DNA of 64,000 nucleotides, taken from assembly GCF_023718305.1 (NCBI RefSeq), contig NZ_QEYO01000002.1, positions 310,001-374,000 on the forward strand. Direction: 5' to 3'. Position numbers and translations under genes: made by a program. The notes below the pieces were generated by a model. That model had not been told where the DNA came from. It saw nothing but the letters and a program-made list of their open reading frames with translations, and searched no databases. Numbering within the stretch: the stretch's first letter is position 1; each line of letters begins with the position of its first letter. The DNA comes from Gramella sp. AN32 (GTDB lineage Bacteria > Bacteroidota > Bacteroidia > Flavobacteriales > Flavobacteriaceae). Below are positions 1 to 9,298 of the stretch, piece by piece.

Positions 1-168
1 TTCAATAGCTTTTATCGCCATTTCTTTCAATCGCGTATCGCTTTCGAAATTTGGAAAACCTTGTGATAGATCGATAGCATTATGTTTTTTAGCCAATTGG
101 CTCATTATCGAGAAAATACTTGGGGTTACGGAGGGTAGTTTAGAAGAAATTTTTATTAATTGTTGCAT
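1..168 (-). CDS. PLP-dependent aminotransferase, methionine/kynurenine type (partial, N-terminus only)
   Basis: The minus strand is open from an ATG at 166-168 to the window edge and gives 56 residues, so the rest of the gene lies before base 1. The N-terminus carries the fold-type I aminotransferase signature IDLSQGFPNF at residues 32-41, preceded by a helix with IFSIMSQLAKKH. This is typical of the YbdL/kynurenine-aminotransferase-like class, which transaminates methionine, aromatic amino acids or kynurenine with pyridoxal phosphate in the cytosol. The catalytic lysine lies outside the window, so the exact substrate cannot be judged. It is divergent from the helicase gene at 312. Confidence 0.8.
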   Translation of the reverse strand, partial: MQQLIKISSKLPSVTPSIFSIMSQLAKKHNAIDLSQGFPNFESDTRLKEMAIKAIE

Positions 169-311
169 ATATTCTTTTTGTTGATTTTTGAACTCAGAAC
201 ATCTATTTGATGTTAAAATGAACTATAAAAAAATACGAAAAAATTAATACTTTTAAGCGAATAAAAGTTTGGTGATTAATGAAATTAGCCGAATTTCAAT
301 AAAATCTTAGA

Positions 312-3300
312 ATGGGAATTGAAACAGGACTCTATGAACAACTAATAAATAAAATTGTAGCTAATAAAATAGCGTCCTTAGATTTAAATGAATTTTTTAT
401 AAGTAAAATTTCTTTAGATAAACAAGAAGCTTCACAATATTTAAGCTTATACCTTGCCAAAACAATTAGGTTTGCTTTAAATGAAATAAAAGAGGATGGT
501 GATAAACCAATCAGGCAAATTGAACTATCTAATAAAATTATTCGTTTACTTGTAAAGGAATTAAATAACCTCGAATTCTCTGAAAATATAATTGACAATG
601 AAGGAAAGATTCTACAAGCTATTTTTTCAAAATTAGATTTTCCATATTCCAATTTTGGGAAAAGATTAAAAGAGATAACACCCTATACGCGGCTTAGTCA
701 AAGTGAACTTTTCACAGGTAATCAGGTAGGGATTTCCTTGGAAAGCGAAATTAGAAAAGAGATACTTTCTGCTGATGAAATTTGCTGGTTAGTTTCTTTT
801 ATAAAATATTCAGGAATACGCATTTTTAAGGCGGAATTGGAAGAATTTACCAGTAGCGGAAGAAAACTAAAAATAATAACAACTTCCTATATGGGTGCTT
901 CAGACTTAAAAGCTATAGAATATCTAGCTTCCCTACCCAATACTGAAGTGAAGATTTCCTACAATACAGCACACGAACGTTTACACGCCAAAGCTTATTT
1001 ATTTTTAAGAAATACCGGATTTCATACCGGCTATATTGGTTCATCCAATATTTCACGCTCTGCGCTTACCAATGGGTTAGAATGGAATTTAAAAGTGACT
1101 ACTCAAGAAATAGGACATATTGTTGATAAATTTCAGAAAACCTTTGAAACGTATTGGGAAGATAAGGAATTTGAATTTTATAGACCAAAAGAAGATCGAG
1201 AGAGATTATCACAGTCACTTCAGAATCAGAAGAATCAAAATAAGAGAATTTCCACCTCTTTTTTTGATATTAATCCTTTTTCTTATCAAAAAGAAATCTT
1301 AGCTAAACTACATTCTGAACGTGAAATCCATAACCGTTTCAAAAACTTATTAGTTGCAGCAACTGGAACTGGAAAAACTGTGGTTTCAGGTTTTGATTTT
1401 AAACAATTTAGGAGTCAATTTCCCGCTGCCCGATTATTATTTATTGCCCATAGAAAAGAGATTTTAGAACAGGCACAAGAAACTTTTCAGCATATATTAC
1501 GCGATGGAAATTTTGGGGAACTCTGGGTTGATGGACAAGAACCAGAAAGTTTTGAACACGTTTTTGCTTCGGTTCAAACTTTGAATAATAGAATTCAGAA
1601 CTTAGCGCTAAAAAGGGATTTTTACGACTTTATTATAGTTGACGAAGTCCATCATATCGCGGCAAATTCTTATCGCCCTATTTTAAAGTATTTTTCACCC
1701 AAGATTTTACTTGGACTTACCGCTACCCCTGAAAGGATGGATGGCGAAGATATTTTAACGGACTTCTGTAATGTAATTGCTACTGAAATAAGATTGCCTG
1801 AAGCCCTTAATAGAAAATTATTATCTCCTTTTCAATATTTTGCTATTTCGGATACTATTGATATTTCCAACGTTTCCTGGAGGAATGGAAAATATGAAGT
1901 AGCAGAACTTACTAAACTATACACTGAAAATGACCGCCGAGTTGGAGATATCATTAAGAATTGTGATACTTATCTTACTGACATAAATGAAGTTAGAGCT
2001 TTAGGTTATTGCGTAAGTCAGAAGCACGCTCGTTACATGGCGGAAAAATTCACTCTTGCGGAATTAAAGGCAGACTATCTTACCAGTAATAATTCAAATT
2101 ATCGTAGAGAAATTAGGAAAAAATTAATGAGTAAGGAAATTAATTATCTTTTTGTTGTTGATATTTTCAATGAAGGTATTGATATTCCCGAAATTGATAC
2201 TGTTTTATTTCTTCGTCCTACAGAAAGTTTAACCGTTTTTCTTCAACAGTTAGGTCGAGGCCTCCGCTTAGCTGAAAAGAAAGATGTTTTAACAGTTTTA
2301 GATTTTGTTGGAAATGCAAGAGCAGAATATGATTTTGAGCATAAATTTAGAGCTTTAATTGGAAAAACACATACCTCAATTTCAAAAGAAATAGAAGATG
2401 AATTTCCCCATTTACCTCTTGGCTGTTCAGTTATATTAGAAAAAAAAGCAAAACAAATAATTCTTGAAAATATAAAAGCTGCTACAGATTTTAGAAGACC
2501 CCAGCTGCTCGTTAAAATCCAAAATTTCAAGCATCAATCTACGCTATCTCTTTCTATTCAAAATTTTCTTAAATTCAATCATTTAGAACTACCACAACTT
2601 TACAAAAAGGGGAGCTGGAAACGCTTATGTGCCGATGCAGGTGTTATTGCAGAGTTTACTGAACCAAATGAAAAGGAGCTTACACGATGTATTATAAAAA
2701 AACTTCTTAATTGTAATTCGTTAAGCTATTTGAACTTTGTTAAACGGCTAATTAATCAGGATTTTAGATTAGAGAATTTTTCTAAAGAAGAAGAAATTAT
2801 GTGTGTTATGTTTCACTATGATGTATGGCAGGAGAGTGGCACCAAGCTTGGATTTAATTCTCTTCAAGAGAGTATGAACGCCATTTTAGTAAATCCTACA
2901 ATGATAGATGAGTTAAAGGAAGTGGTTGGATATTTAATTTCAAAAATTGCTATTGTCGAGAAAGAAGTTGATCTGGGATATTCTTTTCCATTAAAAGTAC
3001 ACAGTCGGTATAATCGAGATCAAATTTTAGCAGCATTAAGGTTGCATAGATTTGAAAAGTCTTCTTCGAATAGAGAAGGAGTAGCTTATAAAAAATCATT
3101 AAACACAGAAGCGTTATTTATAACGCTTAAAAAATCTGAAAAAGAATATTCCCCAACAACAATGTATGATGATTATGCCTTAAATGAATTCTTATTTCAT
3201 TGGCAATCTCAAAATAGTACTTCACCCGAATCTCCTAAAGGAGTTTCATATATAAGACATAAAAGTATTAATAAAAAAATTCTTCTTTTTATTCGTGAAA

Positions 3301-3461
3301 AAAATACCGACGAATATGGTTTTACGATGTCGTACGTTTTTATTGGAGAAGCCCATTTTGTTAAATCGGCAGGTGCTAAACCAATGAATATTGAATGGAA
3401 ATTAGACGAGCCCATTCCAAGTTATCTATTAAAAGAAAGTATGAAGTTAGCAGTTGGTTAA
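312..3461 (+). CDS. PLD-nuclease / superfamily 2 helicase / DUF3427 protein
   Basis: A 1049-residue multidomain protein. Residues 1-125 match nothing I recognise. A phospholipase-D-like domain follows at about 135-290, with HAK at 225-227 and GSSN at 243-246 (an HxK half-site of the HKD nuclease type). The helicase core follows: Walker A ATGTGKT near 350-356, DEVH at 444-447, TATP at 470-473, NEGIDIP near 620-626 and QLGRGLR at 646-652. The C-terminal 350 residues look like the DUF3427 region. Related proteins are found in bacterial defence islands and are assumed to act on foreign DNA or RNA; that role here is inference. No methyltransferase or other partner adjoins it, and the gene is visibly more AT-rich than the sdh genes next door, which suggests transfer. 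The ATG at 312 is preceded by no clear ribosome site, as is usual in this phylum. Confidence 0.85.
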   Translation: MGIETGLYEQLINKIVANKIASLDLNEFFISKISLDKQEASQYLSLYLAKTIRFALNEIKEDGDKPIRQIELSNKIIRLLVKELNNLEFSENIIDNEGKILQAIFSKLDFPYSNFGKRLKEITPYTRLSQSELFTGNQVGISLESEIRKEILSADEICWLVSFIKYSGIRIFKAELEEFTSSGRKLKIITTSYMGASDLKAIEYLASLPNTEVKISYNTAHERLHAKAYLFLRNTGFHTGYIGSSNISRSALTNGLEWNLKVTTQEIGHIVDKFQKTFETYWEDKEFEFYRPKEDRERLSQSLQNQKNQNKRISTSFFDINPFSYQKEILAKLHSEREIHNRFKNLLVAATGTGKTVVSGFDFKQFRSQFPAARLLFIAHRKEILEQAQETFQHILRDGNFGELWVDGQEPESFEHVFASVQTLNNRIQNLALKRDFYDFIIVDEVHHIAANSYRPILKYFSPKILLGLTATPERMDGEDILTDFCNVIATEIRLPEALNRKLLSPFQYFAISDTIDISNVSWRNGKYEVAELTKLYTENDRRVGDIIKNCDTYLTDINEVRALGYCVSQKHARYMAEKFTLAELKADYLTSNNSNYRREIRKKLMSKEINYLFVVDIFNEGIDIPEIDTVLFLRPTESLTVFLQQLGRGLRLAEKKDVLTVLDFVGNARAEYDFEHKFRALIGKTHTSISKEIEDEFPHLPLGCSVILEKKAKQIILENIKAATDFRRPQLLVKIQNFKHQSTLSLSIQNFLKFNHLELPQLYKKGSWKRLCADAGVIAEFTEPNEKELTRCIIKKLLNCNSLSYLNFVKRLINQDFRLENFSKEEEIMCVMFHYDVWQESGTKLGFNSLQESMNAILVNPTMIDELKEVVGYLISKIAIVEKEVDLGYSFPLKVHSRYNRDQILAALRLHRFEKSSSNREGVAYKKSLNTEALFITLKKSEKEYSPTTMYDDYALNEFLFHWQSQNSTSPESPKGVSYIRHKSINKKILLFIREKNTDEYGFTMSYVFIGEAHFVKSAGAKPMNIEWKLDEPIPSYLLKESMKLAVG

Positions 3462-3491
3462 TAAAAAATCCCGGACTGCAAAGTTCGGGAT
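3462..3491 (-). terminator. Intrinsic terminator of the sdhCAB operon (possibly bidirectional)
   Basis: A ten-base-pair stem lies at 3468-3477/3482-3491 with one G-T wobble, closed by a GCAA tetraloop. On the minus strand it is followed by a run of six T, so it terminates sdhB transcription. It begins six bases after the helicase stop codon and may also stop that convergent transcript, although the plus-strand T run is poor. Confidence 0.8.
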
Positions 3492-3515
3492 CTTCAATAT
3501 TTTGTTGGTTTCAAT

Positions 3516-4259
3516 TTATTTTACTGAAGCCTTCATATATTCACGGTTCATACGTGCGATATTTTCTAAAGAAATCCCCTTAGGACATTCAATTTCGCAG
3601 GCTCCGGTATTGGTGCAGTTACCAAAACCTTCTTTATCCATTTGTTCTACCATGGCCAAAACACGCCTATCGGCTTCTACTTCCCCTTGTGGCAATAGTG
3701 AAAACTGGCTCACCTTTGCGGAAGTAAATAGCATGGCGCTGGCATTTTTACAGGCAGCAACACATGCTCCACAACCAATACAGGTTGCGGCATAAAAAGA
3801 CATATCTGCATTCTCTTTTTCTACAGGTATGGAATTCGCGTCCTGTGTATTTCCGGAAGTATTTACGGAAATATATCCCCCAGCCTGCTGAATCCTGTCA
3901 AAAGAACCACGGTCTACCACCAAATCCTTAATCACCGGAAATGCAGCAGCACGGAATGGTTCGATAGTAATCGTATCTCCATCTTTAAATCTACGCATAT
4001 GCAACTGGCAGGTTGTAACCCCGCGATCTGGACCGTGAGGTTCCCCATTAATCTGGAGACTACAGGAACCACAAATACCTTCACGGCAATCATGATCAAA
4101 AACCACTGGCTCTTCCCCTTTCATGATCAGCTGTTCGTTCAAAACATCCAGCATTTCAAGGAAAGACATATCCGGCTCAATATCAGCAACCGAATAGTTG
4201 ACTATTTTTCCTTTGGTTTCGGCGTTTTTCTGGCGCCATATTTTGAGTGTAAGGTTCAT
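3516..4259 (-). CDS. sdhB: Succinate dehydrogenase / fumarate reductase iron-sulfur subunit
   Basis: 247 residues, normal length for the Bacteroidota form. It carries electrons from the flavoprotein to the membrane quinone site in complex II. The N-terminal plant-type ferredoxin domain holds the [2Fe-2S] ligands C58, C63, C66 (CREGICGSC) and C84. The C-terminal domain holds two further clusters: [11 protein letters not shown] at 160-170 and [12 protein letters not shown] at 215-226. The Cys at 221 in the last group is consistent with a [3Fe-4S] centre, but this assignment is from family knowledge. It is the last gene of sdhCAB, 83 bases downstream of sdhA. An AT-rich palindromic stretch lies between the two genes. 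Confidence 0.97.
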   Translation of the reverse strand: MNLTLKIWRQKNAETKGKIVNYSVADIEPDMSFLEMLDVLNEQLIMKGEEPVVFDHDCREGICGSCSLQINGEPHGPDRGVTTCQLHMRRFKDGDTITIEPFRAAAFPVIKDLVVDRGSFDRIQQAGGYISVNTSGNTQDANSIPVEKENADMSFYAATCIGCGACVAACKNASAMLFTSAKVSQFSLLPQGEVEADRRVLAMVEQMDKEGFGNCTNTGACEIECPKGISLENIARMNREYMKASVK

Positions 4260-4342
4260 ACTTTTTAGTATTGAGTATTCAGATATGAGATATTAGAATT
4301 GTAGAAATAAAGATCTCAATTCTTATTGCTCACATCTCACTT

Positions 4343-6346
4343 CTATTTATAACTTCTCGTTTTTACTTCTATATCCTCATATTCCAGTTCTTCTTTATGA
4401 AGGATAGCTTCTGAAGGATTTCCCGTATATTCCCATGCGGCTACATACATAAAGTTTTCATCATCCCTTAAGGCTTCACCTTCTTCGGTTTGATATTCTT
4501 CTCTAAAGTGGCCACCACAAGATTCTTTTCTATCTAAAGCATCCTTGGCAAATAATTCGCCCAGTTCAAGAAAATCGGCAACACGACCGGCTTTTTCAAG
4601 TTCCGGGTTCATCTCTTGCGCATTTCCGGGAACTTTTACATCTTTCCAGAATTCTTCCCGTAAAGCACTAATTTCAGAAATAGCCTCACGTAAACCTTCA
4701 GCATTCCTGGCCATCCCAACTTTGTTCCACATGATCTTTCCAAGAATTTTATGGAAATGATCTACAGATTTAGTTCCGTTGTTATTGACAAATTTCTCCA
4801 GTCTTTCTCTGACTTCTTTTTCAGCAGCATCAAATTCAGCAGTTTTAGTAGAAATAGCGCCGGTTCTAATATCCTGGGAAAGGTAATTACCAATAGTATA
4901 AGGCAATACAAAATAACCATCGGCCAGTCCCTGCATTAGCGCAGATGCTCCAAGCCTGTTGGCACCATGATCTGAGAAATTTGCCTCTCCAATGGCATAA
5001 CATCCAGGGATCGTTGTTTGTAAATTATAATCAACCCAAACCCCACCCATGGTATAATGTACCGCGGGATAGATCATCATGGGCGTTTCATACGGATTCT
5101 GATCTACGATTTTTTCATACATCTGGAAAAGGTTTCCATATTTTGCTTCCACCACTTCTTTTCCCAGTTTTATGATTTGATCCTCTGAAGGATTACTGAG
5201 ATGTTGTGTAGTAGCAGCCTCTTTTCCGTAGCGCATAATGGCTGCGCTAAAATCCAGATACACCGCTTCTCCGGTTTTATTCACTCCATACCCGGCATCA
5301 CAACGCTCTTTTGCCGCTCTGGAAGCGACATCACGGGGCACCAGGTTCCCAAAAGCCGGATACCTTCTTTCTAAATAATAATCCCTTTCATCTTCGGAAA
5401 GCTCTGTTGGCTTCTTTTTGCCTTCACGAATGGCTTTCGCGTCTTCAATATTTTTCGGGACCCAAATTCGGCCGTCATTCCGAAGGGATTCAGACATCAA
5501 AGTCAGCTTAGACTGATGATCCCCTGAAACCGGAATACAGGTTGGGTGAATTTGTGTAAAACAAGGATTGGCAAAATACGCCCCTTTTTTATGAATTTTC
5601 CAGCCGGCAGTCACATTGCTTCCCATGGCGTTGGTAGAAAGATAAAAAACGTTTCCGTAACCTCCTGAAGCAATTACGACGGCGTGGGCACTATGTCTTT
5701 CAAGTTCACCGGTAACAAGGTTCCTGGCGATTATTCCCCGGGCTTTACCATCAACTTTTACAATGTCCAGCATTTCATGACGATTGAAAGATTTGATTTT
5801 TCCACGGTTGATCTGGCGGTTCATTGCGGAATAAGCACCCAGCAATAACTGCTGTCCAGTTTGCCCCTTCGCATAGAAAGTACGGGAAACTAAAACCCCT
5901 CCAAAAGAACGGTTGTCAAGAAGTCCGCCGTATTCTCTGGCAAATGGTACTCCCTGTGCCACACATTGGTCGATAATATTTCCAGAAACTTCAGCTAAAC
6001 GATATACGTTGGATTCACGCGAGCGATAATCCCCCCCTTTAATCGTATCATAAAAAAGACGATAAACCGAGTCACCATCTCCCTGATAATTCTTTGCGGC
6101 ATTGATCCCTCCCTGAGCCGCGATGGAATGCGCCCTTCTTGGAGAATCCTGATAGCAGAATGTTTTTACGTTGTATCCCAATTCAGCAAGGGTTGCCGCC
6201 GCACTCCCGCCGGCTAAACCGGTTCCCACTACGATAATATCTATATTTCGTTTGTTCGCGGGATTTACAAGATCAATTTTGTTCTTATGATTCACCCATT
6301 TATCAGCCAATGGGCCTTTAGGTGAGTGTGATTCGAATATTCCCAT
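4343..6346 (-). CDS. sdhA: Succinate dehydrogenase / fumarate reductase flavoprotein subunit
   Basis: 667 residues. It oxidises succinate to fumarate using covalently bound FAD. The Rossmann FAD motif [15 protein letters not shown] spans about 39-53. The [14 protein letters not shown] segment contains H73, the expected site of covalent FAD attachment. Further on are the substrate-site segment with [10 protein letters not shown] and the conserved [10 protein letters not shown]-like region. The length, greater than the 590 residues of the proteobacterial enzyme, fits the Bacteroidota/epsilonproteobacterial group. Three bases separate it from sdhC, so the two are co-transcribed and probably translationally coupled. 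Confidence 0.97.
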   Translation of the reverse strand: MGIFESHSPKGPLADKWVNHKNKIDLVNPANKRNIDIIVVGTGLAGGSAAATLAELGYNVKTFCYQDSPRRAHSIAAQGGINAAKNYQGDGDSVYRLFYDTIKGGDYRSRESNVYRLAEVSGNIIDQCVAQGVPFAREYGGLLDNRSFGGVLVSRTFYAKGQTGQQLLLGAYSAMNRQINRGKIKSFNRHEMLDIVKVDGKARGIIARNLVTGELERHSAHAVVIASGGYGNVFYLSTNAMGSNVTAGWKIHKKGAYFANPCFTQIHPTCIPVSGDHQSKLTLMSESLRNDGRIWVPKNIEDAKAIREGKKKPTELSEDERDYYLERRYPAFGNLVPRDVASRAAKERCDAGYGVNKTGEAVYLDFSAAIMRYGKEAATTQHLSNPSEDQIIKLGKEVVEAKYGNLFQMYEKIVDQNPYETPMMIYPAVHYTMGGVWVDYNLQTTIPGCYAIGEANFSDHGANRLGASALMQGLADGYFVLPYTIGNYLSQDIRTGAISTKTAEFDAAEKEVRERLEKFVNNNGTKSVDHFHKILGKIMWNKVGMARNAEGLREAISEISALREEFWKDVKVPGNAQEMNPELEKAGRVADFLELGELFAKDALDRKESCGGHFREEYQTEEGEALRDDENFMYVAAWEYTGNPSEAILHKEELEYEDIEVKTRSYK

Positions 6347-6349
6347 AGC

Positions 6350-7066
6350 TTAAATTTTATCGAGTACGAAGTAAATATAGAAAGGTATAATGGCGAAACC
6401 AAGTGGAATAAGAACCGCAAAGGCGTAACCTATTTTTCTAATAAATCCATTGTACTTTGGATGATTAACCCCTAATGACTGAAAACCACTGGCAAAACCG
6501 TGGCTAAGGTGAAAGGCAATAGCGAGCATTGCAATTCCATATAATATTGCCCAGATAAGCCCCATTTGAGGATCCTGAAAAGTTTGGATCGTTAGGGTAT
6601 AAAGGTCGGCAACTTCCTGATCGTTCGCAGTGGTATAAAGATTGTCTTTTAATTCACCAAACTTCATTTGTCCCCAAAACATATACAGGTGAACTACAAT
6701 AAAAGCCAGGATAACAGTACCTAATACCCCCATATTTCTTGAAGCCCAAACAGTATTGGCGGAAGGTTTAAAATTTACGTATCCCTGAGGCCTCGCTTTT
6801 CGATTTCGAATGGTAAGCATTAGCCCATCTATAGCGTGAAAAATAATACTGAAATAAGTAAGGTATGAAAGAACTTTTATCAGGGGATTGGAGGTCATGA
6901 ATAAGGCATATTCATTAAACTGATCCCTTGCAGCATCACCCACCGGGAGTAATAATTGGAAATTTCCGAATAGATGTCCCACGAGGAAAAGGCACAGAAA
7001 AAGGCCAGAGAAAGCCATCCAGTACTTTTTTGCCAGTGATGACTTTAGGAGCGCAGATTTCGCCAT
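6350..7066 (-). CDS. sdhC: Succinate dehydrogenase cytochrome b subunit (five-helix, di-heme type)
   Basis: 238 residues and the membrane anchor of complex II. Five hydrophobic helices fall at about 15-40, 65-85, 110-132, 168-190 and 208-235. Histidines H31, H77, H126, H186 and H189 lie in or at the ends of helices and include the expected axial ligands of two b hemes. The single large anchor instead of separate SdhC and SdhD subunits is the class B arrangement of Bacteroidota, Bacillus and Wolinella. It is the first gene of the operon, and a good promoter sits 33-60 bases upstream. Confidence 0.95.
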   Translation of the reverse strand: MAKSALLKSSLAKKYWMAFSGLFLCLFLVGHLFGNFQLLLPVGDAARDQFNEYALFMTSNPLIKVLSYLTYFSIIFHAIDGLMLTIRNRKARPQGYVNFKPSANTVWASRNMGVLGTVILAFIVVHLYMFWGQMKFGELKDNLYTTANDQEVADLYTLTIQTFQDPQMGLIWAILYGIAMLAIAFHLSHGFASGFQSLGVNHPKYNGFIRKIGYAFAVLIPLGFAIIPFYIYFVLDKI

Positions 7067-7098
7067 AAAATTTTTGAATTATTTAGATATAAGAGTAG

Positions 7099-7126
7099 CA
7101 AAAATACGGCTCATTATCATTTTCAA
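7099..7126 (-). promoter_or_regulatory. sdhCAB promoter, Bacteroidota sigma-A type
   Basis: Read on the minus strand, TTG (7124-7126), a 17-base spacer and TATTTTTG (7099-7106) match the TTG/TAnnTTTG consensus. Transcription would start near 7094, about 27 bases before the sdhC ATG. Confidence 0.65.
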
Positions 7127-7321
7127 CAAACTTTGTGAACCTTTTTACAATCTATTTACACTCAATCTAAAGACTTTATGTTCTTTTAGATTAAGAAAAC
7201 CAAAGCCTTAGATTTTTTTATCTCAAAATTTCTATGCTTTCCTTTGAGGAAAGGATTTAGCAAAAGCTTAACGGCAGTTAAAATGGGATTTTTGTAATTT
7301 TCATGCACAGCAAGTTTTAAA

Positions 7322-7843
7322 ATGGAAAACAGAATAGAACATTTGATCGCTTCGCTTTCAGAAATTTTTGAGGGAGAGCCATGGTATGGAGATTCGGTTA
7401 TGAAAAAACTGGAAAACCTTCCCCATAGTATTGGTTATAAAACCTGTGCCCCACAATCCCATAGTGTTTCTGAAATTGTAGGTCATTTACTCGCCTGGAA
7501 AAAGTTCGCACTTGAGAAACTCAAGGGAAACGATGGATATGATATTGAGTTGAATTCTGAAACTGACTGGCCGGAAATTTCCATAAATACCCCCAAACAA
7601 TGGGAAGAATTAAAAAGAAAGCTGGTTTCCTGCCAGTGTGGTATATACGAGCAATTAAGGGAAAAAGGCGATGATTTTCTTGATAAAAAAGTACCCCGCA
7701 GGAAATATAATTTTGACTATCTTTTATATGGGCTTATTCAACATGATATTTACCATTTAGGCCAGATTGGCCTTATACAAAGCCAGATTAAAAGAAATGA
7801 TGAATACTCAAAAACACTTCAGATTACAAAGCGCTTAGATTAA
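7322..7843 (+). CDS. DinB-family protein
   Basis: 173 residues with the four-helix DinB/YfiT fold expected from its pattern. A first conserved His in [13 protein letters not shown] (H55) and the pair in HDIYHLGQ (H141, H145) would form the usual three-histidine metal site. Members include bacillithiol or mycothiol S-transferases and many proteins without an assigned reaction, so no substrate is claimed. The last base of its stop codon is the first base of the next gene's ATG (TAATG), indicating translational coupling with the DnaJ-like gene. Confidence 0.85.
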   Translation: MENRIEHLIASLSEIFEGEPWYGDSVMKKLENLPHSIGYKTCAPQSHSVSEIVGHLLAWKKFALEKLKGNDGYDIELNSETDWPEISINTPKQWEELKRKLVSCQCGIYEQLREKGDDFLDKKVPRRKYNFDYLLYGLIQHDIYHLGQIGLIQSQIKRNDEYSKTLQITKRLD

Positions 7844-8760
7844 TGGAATTTATAGATTATTACAAATTGCTGGAATTGGATCAATCTGCCAGCCAAAGCG
7901 ATATTAAGAAAGCCTATCGAAAACTCGCTAGAAAATATCATCCAGATCTCAATCCTAACGATAAGAAAGCTGAGGTTAAATTTCAGCAGATCAATGAAGC
8001 CCATGAGGTTTTAAGTGATGCGGAAAAACGTAAAAAATACGATCAATACGGAAAAGACTGGAAACATGCCGATCAATTTGAGCAGGCGCGAAGCGGGCAG
8101 GGAAGTGCTGGAGGTTTTGGAGGTTTTGGCGGTGGCTCCGGTCAACAGGGCTATTCAGGAAATTTTGATGATGATACTTTTTCAGATTTTTTCGAGCAGA
8201 TGTTTGGTGGAGGAGCAAGAACAAGAGGAGCAGGGAGAAGGCCGCAGTTTAAAGGACAGGATTTTAATGCCGAATTGCAATTACGTTTAACCGATGTTTA
8301 TACGTCTCAAAAGCAAACCTTAACCGTAAATGGCAAAAATATAAGGCTTACGATCCCTGCGGGAGTGGAAGATGGACAAACGATCAAAATAACGGGTCAT
8401 GGCGGCGCTGGAGCGCAAGGCGGCCCTAAAGGCGATTTATATATTACCTTCAGGATTTTAAACAACAGCAATTTTAGGCGAGAAAAATCTAATTTATATG
8501 CAGAAAAGGAAATTGATCTCACCAAAGCAATTCTTGGAGGAGAGATTGAAGTTGAAACCTTTACGGGGAAAGTAAAACTGAACGTAAAACCCGGAACTCA
8601 GAATGGCACTAAAGTGAAATTAAAAGGAAAAGGTTTTCCGAAGTATAAAAAAGAAGGACAATTTGGAGATCTTTTTATTACTTATAAAGTGAAAATTCCT
8701 GAAAAGCTTACGGAAGCACAGAAAAAATTATTTGAAGAACTTCAAAAAACGGGAATATGA
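7843..8760 (+). CDS. cbpA: DnaJ-like co-chaperone without zinc finger (CbpA type)
   Basis: 305 residues. The N-terminal J domain has HPD at 33-35, which stimulates the DnaK ATPase. A Gly/Phe-rich linker covers about 85-115. Two beta-sandwich substrate-binding domains follow (DnaJ C-terminal domains), with no CxxCxGxG zinc repeats, so this is a class II/CbpA-like protein and not the main DnaJ. It overlaps the upstream DinB gene by one base and the downstream CbpM-like gene by four (ATGA). The symbol follows the architecture and the CbpM neighbour; orthology to E. coli CbpA was not tested. Confidence 0.9.
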   Translation: MEFIDYYKLLELDQSASQSDIKKAYRKLARKYHPDLNPNDKKAEVKFQQINEAHEVLSDAEKRKKYDQYGKDWKHADQFEQARSGQGSAGGFGGFGGGSGQQGYSGNFDDDTFSDFFEQMFGGGARTRGAGRRPQFKGQDFNAELQLRLTDVYTSQKQTLTVNGKNIRLTIPAGVEDGQTIKITGHGGAGAQGGPKGDLYITFRILNNSNFRREKSNLYAEKEIDLTKAILGGEIEVETFTGKVKLNVKPGTQNGTKVKLKGKGFPKYKKEGQFGDLFITYKVKIPEKLTEAQKKLFEELQKTGI

Positions 8761-9047
8761 AAACAGAAGATTTAATTCCTACAGATGAAATTTGCATAAA
8801 ATATAAGGTAGAAAGACAGTTTATTCACTCGCTTAGCGAAAATGGAATTATTAAACTGGTGGTTATGGAAAAAACTGAATATATTCCCTGCGATCACCTT
8901 GCCAATTTAGAAAAAATGATGCGATTATATCGCGATCTTGATATTAATATGGAGGGAATTAGCGCGATTTCTCATTTGCTTGATCAAATAAAACAACTCA
9001 AGAATGAGAATCGAAAACTGAGAAATCGATTAGGACTTTACGAATAG
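8757..9047 (+). CDS. cbpM: CbpM-like chaperone modulator (MerR-like helix-turn-helix)
   Basis: 96 residues: a short winged-helix-like N-terminus ([18 protein letters not shown]) and a C-terminal coiled coil rich in Leu and Lys ([13 protein letters not shown]). In E. coli, CbpM binds the J domain of CbpA and inhibits it. The conserved adjacency and four-base overlap with the J-protein gene support the same role here. A strong terminator follows directly, so this closes the three-gene operon. Confidence 0.8.
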   Translation: MKTEDLIPTDEICIKYKVERQFIHSLSENGIIKLVVMEKTEYIPCDHLANLEKMMRLYRDLDINMEGISAISHLLDQIKQLKNENRKLRNRLGLYE

Positions 9048-9050
9048 AGA

Positions 9051-9090
9051 AAGCCTGCGAAATTGTTCATTTTCGCAGGCTTGTTTTTTT
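9051..9090 (+). terminator. Intrinsic terminator of the DinB-cbpA-cbpM operon
   Basis: A perfect 12-base-pair stem (9051-9062/9071-9082) with an eight-base loop, followed by G and seven T. It starts four bases after the cbpM stop codon. Confidence 0.92.
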
Positions 9091-9154
9091 ATTTCGAGTT
9101 AAGGGTTAAAACCCTGCAATTTTAGGCAGTCACTTTAGTTTCTAAAAACATCTT

Positions 9155-9233
9155 GTCATTTCGACAGAGCGAGGAACGAGTGACGAGAAATCTTATAATA
9201 ATGAGATTCCTCTTCTTACCTCATTCGGAAGGA
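9155..9233. repeat. Flavobacterial intergenic palindromic repeat, class with GTCATTTCGACAGAGCG
   Basis: The element starts GTCATTTCGACAGAGCG and ends TTCGGAAGGAC. In between it carries GAGAAATCT followed by AGATTCCTC, which can fold back on each other. Sequences of this style recur between genes in Flavobacteriaceae. It lies between two convergent genes and has no convincing coding content. Confidence 0.7.
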
Positions 9234-9298
9234 CTTGCTAACTTTAAAAAGAATTTCATTTTTTATTTTAAAACTGTGGACTTCCAGTCTATAGTGCT

